NCBI RefSeq assembly: GCF_000226095.1
Contig: NC_016472.1
Location: 8,184,001-8,248,000 of the forward strand
Length of the DNA: 64,000 nucleotides
Source: Thermothelomyces thermophilus ATCC 42464
Taxonomy: Eukaryota; Ascomycota; Sordariomycetes; Sordariales; Chaetomiaceae
Direction of reading: 5' to 3'
Positions 1 to 11,795 of the stretch are shown one piece after another. Position 1 is the stretch's first letter; each line of letters opens with the position of its first letter. The translations under genes and the position numbers were made by a program. The notes beneath the pieces are model-generated. The model searched no databases, was not told the DNA's origin, and saw nothing but the letters and a program-made list of their open reading frames with translations.

Positions 1-300
1 ATATTAACTTTGGTCGACACTAATACCGCCCTTGTCGCCTACGTCTTAGGCACGCTATCGCCCGCCTCTTACGCCCGCTTGTACGCCTCCGCGTGCCCTG
101 TACCTGTGCCGATTGACTTTGGCCGCTCTTGTACCTACCGCTCTTCTTTACCTACCGACCGTACGGCGCGCCCGATCTATGACCGTAAGGAGCCTGTTAA
201 CATCTCGGAGGAGGAGGAGGAGGAGGAGGAGTTTAAGGAGGAACTCGCGGAGTAAGCGCGTGGTACGTGCTAGTTATTGTGTTTTTGTCATATAATTAGT
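1..300. other. Less mutated GC-richer patch at the left edge of the repeat block
   Basis: The first ~300 bases are richer in C and G than the next 11 kb. They keep an open frame on the plus strand (10-255; its first codon is TTG, not ATG) that ends in a run of glutamates and a stop. The run is made by a GGA/GAG triplet repeat at about 207-231. I do not recognise the product. The likeliest reading is the tail of another repeat that continues outside the window and was mutated less. A host gene cannot be excluded because the left side is cut off. Confidence 0.35.
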
Positions 301-476
301 AGGTCGGCACGTTTATAACGCATCTATACGCGTCTGCCGTCTATTTGCCCTAGGTTCGCCTGTATATACGAAAATTTAAATCGTTTGCTTTTGTGCCCTT
401 CTACGCCTCCTATTTATAAGTGGTCTGTCATTGTAATATACGTCTCCCTACTCCTGCTTAAACACGTCAAGCGCCT

Positions 477-568
477 TAGTATTTTCTAGATTTTCTAATG
501 GCTCTTAAGTCGGGGTGTTATATAGTATTTTCTAGATTTTCTAATGGCTCTTAAGTCGGGGTGTTATA
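477..568. repeat. Perfect 46-bp tandem duplication
   Basis: Two identical 46-bp units lie head to tail at 477-522 and 523-568, each starting TAGTATTTTCTAG and ending GGGGTGTTATA. They sit near the left end of the first gypsy fossil. Two perfect copies inside otherwise decayed DNA suggest duplication after the main round of mutation, or a unit too short to be recognised by RIP. They could belong to an LTR edge, but I could not find the partner LTR. Confidence 0.85.
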
Positions 569-3500
569 TCCCTTCTATTTTATAAGTATATTATGTCGAT
601 TTCCTCTCTTCCTCGCGTTCCTAGCTACGAGGATCGCTTCTACTTTATATTCTTCCTATAATAGTCCTTCCTAGGAAAGTTCTGATACTAGGTCTGGTTA
701 GGAGTCTAATATACGTTATAAGGGTAGTAGGTTAGATATAGCACGTTTAATAAGGTTAATATAAAAGATAAGGTAAAGGCTATAGGGAACATTTAGAGTT
801 ACTATTAGTAGCGTTAGTACTATAATCACTTTATACTTAGTATTGACCTAATTAAGCTCATAGCTAGGGTAGTTAGTCTTAATATTATATAAGGATAGCT
901 ATACTTTGTCCCTTACCTTGAATCTCTTAGCTAGGTATCAAGAACGATTAGCGTTTTTTATTAGTATTACTATATATATACGATAGCAGCCTAGGTCTAT
1001 TCTATACCTTCTCTTAGGTAATGTAAGAAGTTAGTAGCTCTTCCTTGTAATGTCGAGGCAGGAGCGTCTAGCAGGTTAGTAAACTATATTAGGCTTATAT
1101 TATAACTATAGAGAAGGTAGCTTGTACTTGTCCTAGCCACTATTAAGTTATAGTTATTAATCGCGAGCTAGTATATAGGTAGATGTTTAGGCTAGTTGTA
1201 TTAGGCAAAGGAAACTATAGTCTATAGGATAGTCTATACCTCCTAATTTATACGTTCTATGCCTCCATCTATCTATAGATAGTAGGCTGTTAATAGTAGC
1301 TATTCGATTCCGATAGTCTTATAGAGAGTAGTCTAAAACTAGCTAAGCCAGTCCGAACCGTGATTAGTGATAATTTGTGTCGGAAATCCGTAAAACCGCT
1401 ACTATACGTCCTAGAACCAGAGTATATATGCCTCGGCTCCTATTAAGGATATAGCTTCAAGTTAGATGTACTTCGACAGCCGGTCGGTGATTACTATAAG
1501 GTACTAGGGTAAGTTCTCGTCTTATATAGGGAGATCGACTATAAAATCGATAGAAATCTATTTCTAGAAGTGGTTAGCGATAGGTAGGGGCTAGAGGAGT
1601 CCTTGTTATAGTTATCGTAAAACCTTGGCCCTTCGATATATATGACAGTTCCTTGTAAATCTCTTTGTATCTAGGGATATAAAGTCCTAATAATAGTTCT
1701 ATTAGAGCATTTTGAATAACCTGTTCCTCCCTAGGTAGCCTAATAGAGGGGAGTTATAGATACGTTAAAGAATGGCAGTTATAAGTAGCTCTTATATAGG
1801 AAGCCAAAGTCTTCCCTGGAACTAAAGGGTACCTTATATATTAAGGGAGCAATCTACAATCTAGGTCTGTGTTACGTTTACCTCCTTCGGAAATTTTCGG
1901 GCCCTATCTTAGACGGCTTAGAGTCGGTATATATAATGTTCGTCCTTAGTGACTCCTTTATCCTATAAGGCTGTAAGCTATACGTCCGTAAAAATAGTAC
2001 TCCCCTTCGGCAGGTAGTATGTTTAAGGTGACGACAAGGTACCGGTTGTATCTATCCGAATAGTAGGAAGGAGTTATACTATATGCTATATATCCTCAGG
2101 GTAATCTTGTTTATGGTAGGATAGGGCATTAGGACAGGAAGCTTATAATCCTAGTCGGTAACAAAGTTTAAAGTTAAAGAGGGAGAGTATTTCAGCCTAT
2201 TAAGCTTGCTATTTGCTAATTAAATAAGACTAAGAGAAATATTTAAGGTTTTTATAGTTAGTCAGGATCCAAAAGAGGGCGGCGACATTATAGAGCTTAG
2301 CCGACCAGGTTTTTAGATACGAGATGATCGTAAGCAGTTCCTTATTATAGATCGTATAGTTCCGTTCGGCTAGGGACAGTTTTATAGAATGGTAGGCCAT
2401 AGGATATAGAACCCTATCTTCTCCCTATTAGGATAAGCACCCTCCTAACGCTATCCCGGAGCAGTCTGCCTTGAGTACTATCTCCCGTTTAGGATCCTAT
2501 TATACTAGGACAGGTTCCGACGTAAAAGCTATCTTAAGAGTTTCAAAGGCCTCTTATTTCTTAGTCCCCTACCGAAACAGGGTATTCTTACGAGTTAACC
2601 ATGTCAAGGGTACAGTTAACTCGGAGAAGTTAGGGATAAAGTCTTGGTAGAAGTTTACAAACCCTAAGAAACTCTATACTCTCTAGACCTTACATGGTGC
2701 CTCCTACTCGTAGATAGTAGCTAGCTTTTCGGGATCTGGGCAAACCTAAGCCCCTGCCTCTATAATATAGCTAAGGTATTTAACTTCCTTTATAGCGAAT
2801 ATATACTTCTTAAGATCTAGTATAAGTCCTACTTTCTATAGCCTTTAGAGCACGTCCCTTACCTACCTTATATAATCTTTCTTACTACTTAACATATAGA
2901 CTAAGATATCATTAAGGTATACTATTACAAAGTCTCTAAGTATTAGGCCAAGAGCGTTATTAATATATTATTAGAAAGTTATAGGTATACCTATAAGTCT
3001 AAAGGGGTAGATAAGCCACTTAAAGAGGCTAAACCGGGTCCGAAATGCTATCAAATGCTTGTAGCCCTCTACGATCCGGATATAGTAGAAGGCCGCCCGG
3101 ACGTTAAGCTTTGTAAACCACTTAGCTCCGGCCAGGGAGTAAAGTATCTCCTTAATAAGCGGAAGGGGGTACCGATCTTGCTTTGTAATCTTATTTAGCG
3201 CCTAATAATCGATATAGAACCTCTATCCTCCGTCTGCCTTCCTTATTAAGAGGATAGGGGCAGTAGCCGAAGAGGAGCTGGCTTAGATCTATCCCTTATC
3301 TAGTAAGTTAACGACTTGCTTTCGGACTTCTAATAAATAATCTCGTAGTATATTATAAAGAGGCCCCTAAGGGAGTTTGGGAATCTTTCTATCTAGGCCT
3401 TCCTTTAATTTGATGTAATGGTCGGCTACGCTATGATATAGGGGGAGTCTACTAGCTTTCTCCTTATTAAAGAGGTTAGTAAAGTTATAAAGTTTGTCTG

Positions 3501-5581
3501 GCAAGGTAACCTCTAACTCTATACTAGGCTTAGGTTAGGTGCCCCCTTTTCCTAGGCTATCTCTATCAAATTAGCGTCTCGATTCTAGGATAGTTATTAT
3601 CTCCTAGATACTAGTAACTAGGAAGGTATCGGAAGTCTTCTTTTTCTATACCCTCTATATTATGCCTATAAAGACTATACCTATTATTTAGGAGATTCCT
3701 ATTAGGCCGTAAAGAGATCTTATAGATAAGTAGTCCTAGTTATGTTCCGATTGTAAGAACGCCTATATATATGTCTAGTGTAACTTCCTAGTATTTTATC
3801 TATAGGAGGCCTAGTATAACGTTATATATAAGTCCTAGGACTATATAGAACACGGCCTAGCTCTCCTAGCTATCAATGTCTATTGTAACGTAGGCTATCT
3901 AAGTGATCTTCTAGTCCGGTTATAGCCTAGTCACGGTCCTAAGGGTACGTACGATAGGTAAACTAATCTACTCGATTCTAAGCTTCTAGTATATTCTCTC
4001 GCTAATAACGCTATAGCTAGAATATCTACTATCTACTTAAGCGTTTATAAAGCCGATAGAGTTAAGGAAGATTAGAATAAGAAAGGGAGGTCTATCTATT
4101 CTTTTGCTAATCTCTATAAACTCGTCTTCTAGGTAGTTATAGTCTTCCAGCCCCCTTACGAGACTTTGCTTAGGGGCTACTCTTTTCCCTGCTCCCTGTC
4201 TTCTTCGTTAGACAGGTCGTCGTCTTCCTTCTAATCCTTAGCCTTTAAGATATTAATATCGGTTCTTGACTAGTTCTACTAAGCCGGCTTTAAAGTAGGG
4301 GTAAAGTTACATTTAGCAATAAAGTGACCCTTCTACCTATACTAGATATATACTCTAGCTACCTATCGGGCTGTACGTACTTCTAGACTAACCTATTTCG
4401 CCTATAGGGCGTTACCTCTATATTTTCTTGCCCTATTCTTATTAGGTCCCTTCTTCTATAGGTTAGTACGTAATAAGTTAATTCTAGTTATTGGTATATC
4501 TCTATCTACGTCCTTCTCTCTCTATAGTTTAGGTGCCGCCTACCGCCCTTATATCTACTAATACTTATTACCAAGTCAAAGAGCCTTAAGATCTATAGCA
4601 ATCTTATAGTATTTCTTGACTACTATTATATAGTTATTCTAAGGAATTCCTTGTCCGACCGCTATATATTTAAGTTTTAAAGAGAGGCATTATTATAATT
4701 TGATCAGGTATAGCTTATCACCCTAAAGGAGGCCGCCTACCTTTGATAGCTTGGCTTTAAACTAAATAATAAAGGCAGTAAACGGTTCATTGTCTCTCTA
4801 TTATAAGAATTCTAGTTCTAATAAGGCTACCGTCTTTTTATAGGGGTTGGAAAAGATGCTCTTAAGATATTAGAGGAACTAAGTTAGGTCGTACCTAACT
4901 TTCAGGCCCGCAGATTCATAGTAGGCCGTAACTCGGGTCTGTACCTAGCGTATAAGGTTTCCCTAGATAAAGACCTATTAGTTATAATTAGAGCCGATGA
5001 AATCTCTATTAGCTATAAGGACATATTCCATCATGCTCTTCTATACTACGAAGAGTTCCTTTTTGCTATCGAAAGGTTATCCGGTTGGTAGACGCTTCCG
5101 TTACGGCCGTTAAGCTTCAAGGAGCACCCTAGCCGACTTAGGGGCTAGGACAGGTTAGGTTTAGGATGCCTAGAGGGTGTCGATCGTGGCATTCTACTAT
5201 TCTACTGCTACTTGAAGGGAGCGGACAAGCTCCTATAATTCTGCTAAGCCCGAGGGCCCGTATACTCCCAAATCTGTCATGACTACGTTGTCGATAACTC
5301 CCTTAGGGAGTTACTACCGGTACGAAGGTAGTCGAAATGTAATGTGCTAGCCTTATAGCATCTATGGATAAGCGTATAATGTTTTATTTGACTACCTTAA
5401 GGAGGAAAAGGAGGAAGAATATAAGAGTTATATAGAGGAGCGCCTTTTTAGTGTATACGTATATGACCTAGGTAGGGCCCGGTTAGGCTCTGGGTTAGGT
5501 CCTAAGCAGGCCCTGACCGCGCGCCTTACGAACGACCTACGAACGTCTTACGAACTAATTATACACGCTTAGGTGGGTCGA

Positions 5582-5620
5582 GTAGGTCTGGTCTGTTGCT
5601 AGGTGGGTCTGGTCCGTTGC
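5582..5620. repeat. Imperfect 18-bp tandem pair in a GC-richer junction
   Basis: Two similar 18-mers, at 5582-5599 and 5603-5620, share the core GGTCTGGT and the end GTTGC and differ at two positions. They lie in a stretch of about 200 bases (5,455-5,680) that is richer in G and C than either flank and separates the two gypsy fossils. It may be leader or LTR sequence of the left element, or a remnant between the two insertions. Confidence 0.5.
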
Positions 5621-5689
5621 CGGGCAAAGCCTAGCATTGTTTAGCCTGGGTGAAGCCTGGGCCTGTGATAGTAATTAGTGTGTTGTTAA

Positions 5690-8600
5690 GGTAATATTAT
5701 AAGGTAGGAAGGATCTTAACCTATAAGTGGTTAGAATTAGCCGTAAAGTTTATTCTAAGCGCGATTTTTACTATCTAGTTTATCTATTTAGACTAGCCGT
5801 CTATCTATAGGTAGTAAGCTATAGAAAATAATAGCTTGGTTCCTAGTAGTAAGAATATTTCCTTCTATAGGTCGGATGTAAACTTAGGGTCGTGATTACT
5901 AATAATCTAGGTAGGTATATCCTAGTCGGTAAATATCTAGGTCTTTAGAAGTACGGTTACCTATTCTTTAGCTATATATGTCTATTGACCTACTACTAGT
6001 AGCTTCTTCTTGCTAAACTTATATATTACGGTATAGAGCGTATCTACTAGTATGTAGCCTTAGAGTAACTAGAAGGTTCTAATGGTCGGTACCGGCGGCA
6101 AGTTAGTAATAAAGTCTATAGCTACTATATAGTATAGTGTTAGCTTATAGTACTATACGAACTTCGAAACTTTCCAAGCCTTCTTACGGAAATGGATAGC
6201 TATAAGCTCGTTTATTATCTTGTTTTTGCCAAAATAGTACATATTATTATAAACGATTTAAAGGATTAGGTTAATATAGCTTTCTAGTAGGTAGAGTCTC
6301 CTGGTACTATCAAAGTCAATATAGAAAAGTAGCCTATTCGTTAATTCGAACGGTCCTATGGGTAGTTTTGGCCGTCTATATCTCCTAACCTTATCCTAGT
6401 CATTTCTAACCAGGTCCTTCTCGCTTTCGTAGAATATATAGTAGATAGGTCCGTACTTACAGTTCTTAGGATAGCTAGCAATAATCCTAGCCCTAAACTC
6501 GTCACTAAGTACTGGTTCTATAATAGTCATATCCGCTATAAAGATATCCTTGTCCTAGTGCTTGCTCTAGATATCTCTAAGTTCGTTAGCCGGACTATCC
6601 TTAACCTTTAGATCCTCCTATTCCTATATAGGTAATCTTAATAATACGTTAGGTACGACATTTAAAGTTCCTAGGATATAGAAGATATTAAGGTTAAATC
6701 CGGACAGGTAATTAGTAGCGTTAACTAGCTTAAGGTTAGCCTTAGCTAGATCTATCGTAATTAGGGATATATACTTTATAATCCCTTTTATAGGAGTATA
6801 GTTAATAAGGACATTGACTAGATACCTATTCGATTAGACTATCTTTCTAAGCTTCTTAATTACCTAGACGAGCGTAGTAATCTCTACCTTAGTAGATCTA
6901 TAGCGTTTTTCCACGTTAGTAGTCGCTTGTAATATAAACAGGATAGGCTATACCTTACTTATAGAAATATCCCTACTAGGAATTTTCTCTCTATCCTAAT
7001 CGCCCTTAAGTTAGAAGGTAATAACGCTATAGCTATCACGGCAGGCATCTAACTTTAGGAATAGTAGCTTTTCTAGGCAGTAGTGATAGAGGAACTCCTA
7101 ATTATATAGGTGCTCCTATAATAGTTAGAATGACTCGAGTTCTTCCTTAGTTAGAGTGAATTTAACGGTAGATATAACCGCTTTCTAGGTACGTTTAGCT
7201 TTCCTAGGGTTTAATTTTCTTTCCTTCCGGGCTACTACTATTAGTGCTATCTTCCGGGCCTAGAGTGGCCTTACTTTAGCATCAAACTATAGAATGCCTT
7301 TTCTAAGCTATCCGGCTATTCTAAGGTAGTGCTCTAAGTTATCGAGAGTATCTAGAAACTTTAGCTTCTTAAAGGTAGCAATACGGTCGTCGGTTTTAGT
7401 AATACCTTTGCCATTTACGATATACCTAAGGAGTCTTACGGCTAGGTAACCTATAAAGGATTTGGCTACGCTAATATAGATATAGGCCTTATTAAGGATT
7501 TCGTAAATAGTATATAGGTATTTAAGGTATTCTTCCTCTATTTTGCTAAAGATAATAATATCGTTAATATATACCTTAACAAAATAGTGGTATTTAAGGA
7601 AAAGTCTATCTATATAGCGTTATATAAATATAAGTATGTTTTTGAAACCTATAAGTACTATATTAGATTTTTCTAAACCGTAGTAGCTTATAACCACTAT
7701 ATAGTTACTATACTCCTTGGTAACTAGTAACTAGTAGAAGAATCCTGAGGTATCTAGTGCTATAAAGAACTTATTACTAACTATAGTAGTTATAATATCG
7801 TCCTAGTTAGGCAAGGGGTAAACAGCTGGAATCGTAATTATATTTAGCGGTTATAGGTCGACTATACTTTAGCTCTTCTTAACCTCTACTCCTAGCTTTT
7901 TAGTAACCTTCCTTTATATAATAAATACTAGGTACGTAATAAGGGTTAGTTTATCCATAAAAGTAAATCTACTAAATACCTAGAGCTAGTTATAATGCTT
8001 ATCTAGAGCCTTATAATCTTTAAGCTCTATTAGGTATAGTCTAACTATATAGACTTGCTTTTGCTAACCATTAACTAGGTTAATCCGTATCTTCTAGTTT
8101 TCTAGCATTAGTACGATTTTCCTATTATAGTAAAGGTTATATCTATCCAAAAGTTCCTTTACCTTAAGCGTAAACTCGGGATTTACATTAGTAATACTAA
8201 CGCTATCCTTGCTTTTAATGGCCGGGATGTCGTTAGGTTTCTTAATACCATAAGATAGAGTATAAAAGTTAACTCTATTTAGCAGCTAAAGATCCTAGCT
8301 ATTGTCACTAGTGTCTTCTTAGTAGTATGCTTACTAGGCCTCTTCTAGCTTTCCCTTTAGCTCCTACTTAATAATTCCTTCCTAGACCTTAGTCTATATA
8401 TCCTCTATATCGCTCGTATTAACCTAGGCGGTAATGTCCTCCCTATAGTATTCCGAGAGATAGCTAATCTTATCTCCTTTCTAGATGACTATAGGGATAT
8501 CGGTATTATTTCTAATGATAGCTACTAGGGGTATATACCGATTAACTATAGTATCCTAGACTCTGTCTCGGCTAGCGGTAAAGTAGAAGCACTTACCTTC

Positions 8601-11600
8601 CAGGACGTTATTAGGTAGTGGTATAAAGTAAGTCTTGACTATCTAGGTAGAGTATATAGAAATAATAGTATACTGGATAGTAGTAACCTTCTAGGAGATA
8701 GGCTTAGGGTTCTTCTTTATAACGTCCCTATAGACCTTTATATTTACTAGCGATCTAAAGGTATAGATGCCCTTAATAAAGTCAATCTTAATACTATAAG
8801 CCGTTATAAAGTCGGTACCTAGGAGTATTTTTAAAGTAAGTTCGTTAATAATATCGGCTATAATATAGATATATCTGTCGATTAGTATGTTCTTAGCCTC
8901 CCCTAGGATATAGAAGTTAAATTCGACTTATTTACTAATCCTAATCTTTAAATTAACTCCCTTAAAGGTATAAGATTTACCCTTAATCTATGAAGGATTC
9001 TTTACCTATTAGGTAATCTATATCTGATTAACTAGGTTAGTTAAACTACCTATGTCGAAATAGATATCTATAGTTTGATCTCCTAGGTTAGTTCGAACTA
9101 AAATATATAGGTGAGACGTTTTCCTTAGCCGGTAGAAGGGTATTTCTATACTTAGGTTAGCTTCTACTACTTAGCTAGGTTCGAAGGAGAGGAGTACGGT
9201 TTCCTATTCCCGTTCCTCGGGCAGTTCTGATAGCATAGTTACTCCTTTTATAAAGTCCTATTCTACCTAGGGAAGGTCTTCCTTCTTTAGCAGTTCTAGT
9301 AATCGTAGTTTCTTCCTATGATTCTAGTATAAATGATAATATAGCGCTCCTTAGCTTACGAATGACTATCTATAGAGCCTATAGCTATTGCTGTCTTTCT
9401 AGATATAGTCTTCCTTAATAGTACTAAGGAAGTACGCCTCTCTATTACTACTATCTCTATTAGTCTCGGATTTATAGTCGCTAATTAGAAGATAGCTAGT
9501 AGCTTCGAGCTCCTTATATTTGGCTTCGGCTTTCTTATCCTTGCTAGATACTACTATGATGTTATAATAGTAATAGGTACTATTCTTGTTAATATACTTC
9601 TAGCTATAACGATAGAATTGTCGGAAGTAGGAATTCTATTTATTATATCTACCCTTCTCCTAGGGTCTAATGCCCTAGGGATAGTTACCCTTGCCTTAGT
9701 CGTTATAGTCTTTTAGACAAGGCTCCTAGTTATAGCTTTAGTATCGCTCTCCTTATAAAAGATACCTATATTTCTATTCCTCTTTCTACCTATAGTAGTT
9801 AGACTGGTACTATTAGCCTTGATTACCCTATCTTGGCTTAGTATATAATTAGTTAGCTTGATCTTTAGAAGCGCTATTACTATTACTACTACTACTACTT
9901 AGTCTATTAGAGGTATCTTTAATATTAAATGTAACGGCTTTCTATACCTTTCTTTCGGCCTTAAGCTCTTTAAAGAGTACCTTCTATTTTTTGGTAACCT
10001 AAAGAAGGTATTAGTCAAGTATATCCGTTTCCTATAGCTTAGGATAGAGCTTATAGAATACTAGGGTTATTGCTAATTAAAGTCTAGTTAGAAGCTAGTA
10101 GTTCGTCTTATCTCCCTAGACTTAGATATAATAGAAAAGGTCTATTGTAAATTTATAGATAGATTTACCTATAATAAGGTTATCCTTAGTATAATTATTC
10201 TAAACTAGCTATTAGCCTACCTAATTAAACTAGATACTAAACTATTCCTTAATTCTTTGGAGTTATATCTTTATACTTAAGTAAAGAGTCTCCTTCTTAG
10301 TAAGTGATAGTTACTATTCATATTATTATAAAGCTAATCTATAGAATAACACCTATAGGTCGTTCTATGAAAGGAATTCCTTAGAGATATTTCCTCTAAC
10401 TATATCATAGATATATTTAATCTAAAGGTTAATATCCATATAATAATAGATCTTCTTATAATAAAAGATTAGCTAGCTATTAATAATCTTTTAGTTAATG
10501 TTTAGCTAAAGTAAGCCAATATTAGTAATCTTCTATACCTAATTAGTAGCTAGTTATAACGGTATATATATTAGCTATAGCTAAAGGGAACTAATATCTA
10601 TTAGTTTAATTATAACATTCTATAAAAGTCTAACTATAGCCTATTAAAGTAGTCTCATAATCGTCTCCTTAGTTAAATATAATAGTAAGAAAGGTATATA
10701 CCCCCTAATTAAGGTATCTCCTATTAGTATTAATATTACTATTAGTAATCCTTCTATTAAATAGGCTATTAGCTAAAAGGTTTAAAAAGACCTTTATTAA
10801 GGTTCTTCCCTTTCTAGAAGTTCCCTTAGTATATTAGTTATAATTATAGTTTAGGTAATTCTAATAGGTCTACTTAATACCTAATTACCTTATTAACTTA
10901 GACTTACTAGGTTTAGCTTAGGCCTTAATATCTTTAGAAGCTCTAATAGGCTAATAGGTAAAGTTATTCTTTATAAGGCTATTTCTAGTGATATAGCAAA
11001 TTATTAAACTAGGCTATTAGGACTTAGCATTTTTAAGGTCTTTAAAGGTCCCCTAAGTCAGGATTCCTCCTAAACTTATACTTCTAATATAGTTCTTACT
11101 TCTAATAGTAATAATAAAATAAATACCTAATCTAAAAGCTAGAGAAAGCACTTAATAAAGCAATTTACAAGTCCCTTTAGTATATACTTATTAAGATTCT
11201 ATAATTCTAGGTAATCTTTATTAATTAGGTAGTCATTAAAGTCTTATATATAAGCTAAATACTAGTTAGCCTCCTTAAAGAATATTATTAGCTTAAGGAT
11301 TTAAAGTTCTATTAGAGTAAGCCTCTAAACCTAACGCTAGTAGGCGTTTCTAATAATAAAGTAATAGGTCTAACGCGCTTATCGTAGTTTAGGCTCGTTC
11401 ATTAGATCTTAATAGAGTTACTATTACTATCGTATCTAACTATTTAGGCATCTACTTAAGCAAAGGGATATAATCGCTTACCTAGGTAAATGATCTCCTA
11501 TAGCGTTTAAACACTTACGATTAGTAATAAGATCGTAGATTCGAACTGGTAGTAGGTACCACTTACTATAGCTCGGTAGCTATAATTAGTATAGCTTAGA

Positions 11601-11700
11601 GAGGCTACAAAGGTATAACATTATAGCGGTATTCGTGCCGTAGGTGGTACTCCTGGACTAACTGTTACGGTCTATAGAAGTAGGTGATAAAAGCGTTAAT
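5690..11700 (-). mobile_element. Second Ty3/gypsy-type LTR retrotransposon fossil, RIP-mutated
   Basis: A second element lies in the same orientation and belongs to a different lineage from the first, judged by its RT region. The RT active-site region is near 7.57 kb, integrase-like sequence lies toward 6.1-6.7 kb, a protease-like stretch is near 8.9 kb, and gag-like sequence is expected around 9.6-10.8 kb. The 10-11.4 kb part is especially A+T-rich. A tRNA-arm-like site at about 11.53-11.56 kb may be a primer binding site, but I could not define the LTRs. It is broken by many tens of interruptions and looks old. Repeat DNA ends sharply near 11.7 kb. Confidence 0.7.
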
Positions 11701-11771
11701 TGTTCTAAGTGCCAGAGGTACTTAGAGAAGCTGTCTAAATATATGTTAACCCTGGCTTGTTATCCCTGTTG

Positions 11772-11795
11772 GTAGGTCAGTCAGATCTGACCTAC
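11772..11795. repeat. Inverted repeat at the border between repeat and unique DNA
   Basis: Perfect 9-bp arms GTAGGTCAG (11772-11780) and CTGACCTAC (11787-11795) flank six bases. Within them TCAGATCTGA (11781-11790) is itself a perfect palindrome. The site lies just right of the point where the TA-rich block gives way to ordinary sequence. It could form a hairpin or mark an old insertion border. Confidence 0.6.

Larger units (their letters stand above)
300..5680 (-). mobile_element. Ty3/gypsy-type LTR retrotransposon fossil, RIP-mutated
   Basis: This TA-rich stretch has frequent stops in every frame. Read on the minus strand it keeps the order expected of a Ty3/gypsy element: a gag zinc-knuckle-like site near 4.3 kb, then a protease/reverse transcriptase stretch with a recognisable RT active-site region near 2.9 kb, then RNase H and integrase-like sequence toward about 1 kb. 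It is clearly broken, with many tens of interruptions, and the excess of TA fits RIP decay. I could not pair two LTRs by eye, so both ends are approximate. It is an old, dead copy and a neighbour in the same orientation follows. Confidence 0.75.

Noticed and set aside
11520-11565. tRNA gene suggested by a T-arm-like sequence
   Set aside because: No acceptor stem or anticodon arm can be drawn; a primer-binding-like site of the second gypsy fossil fits better.
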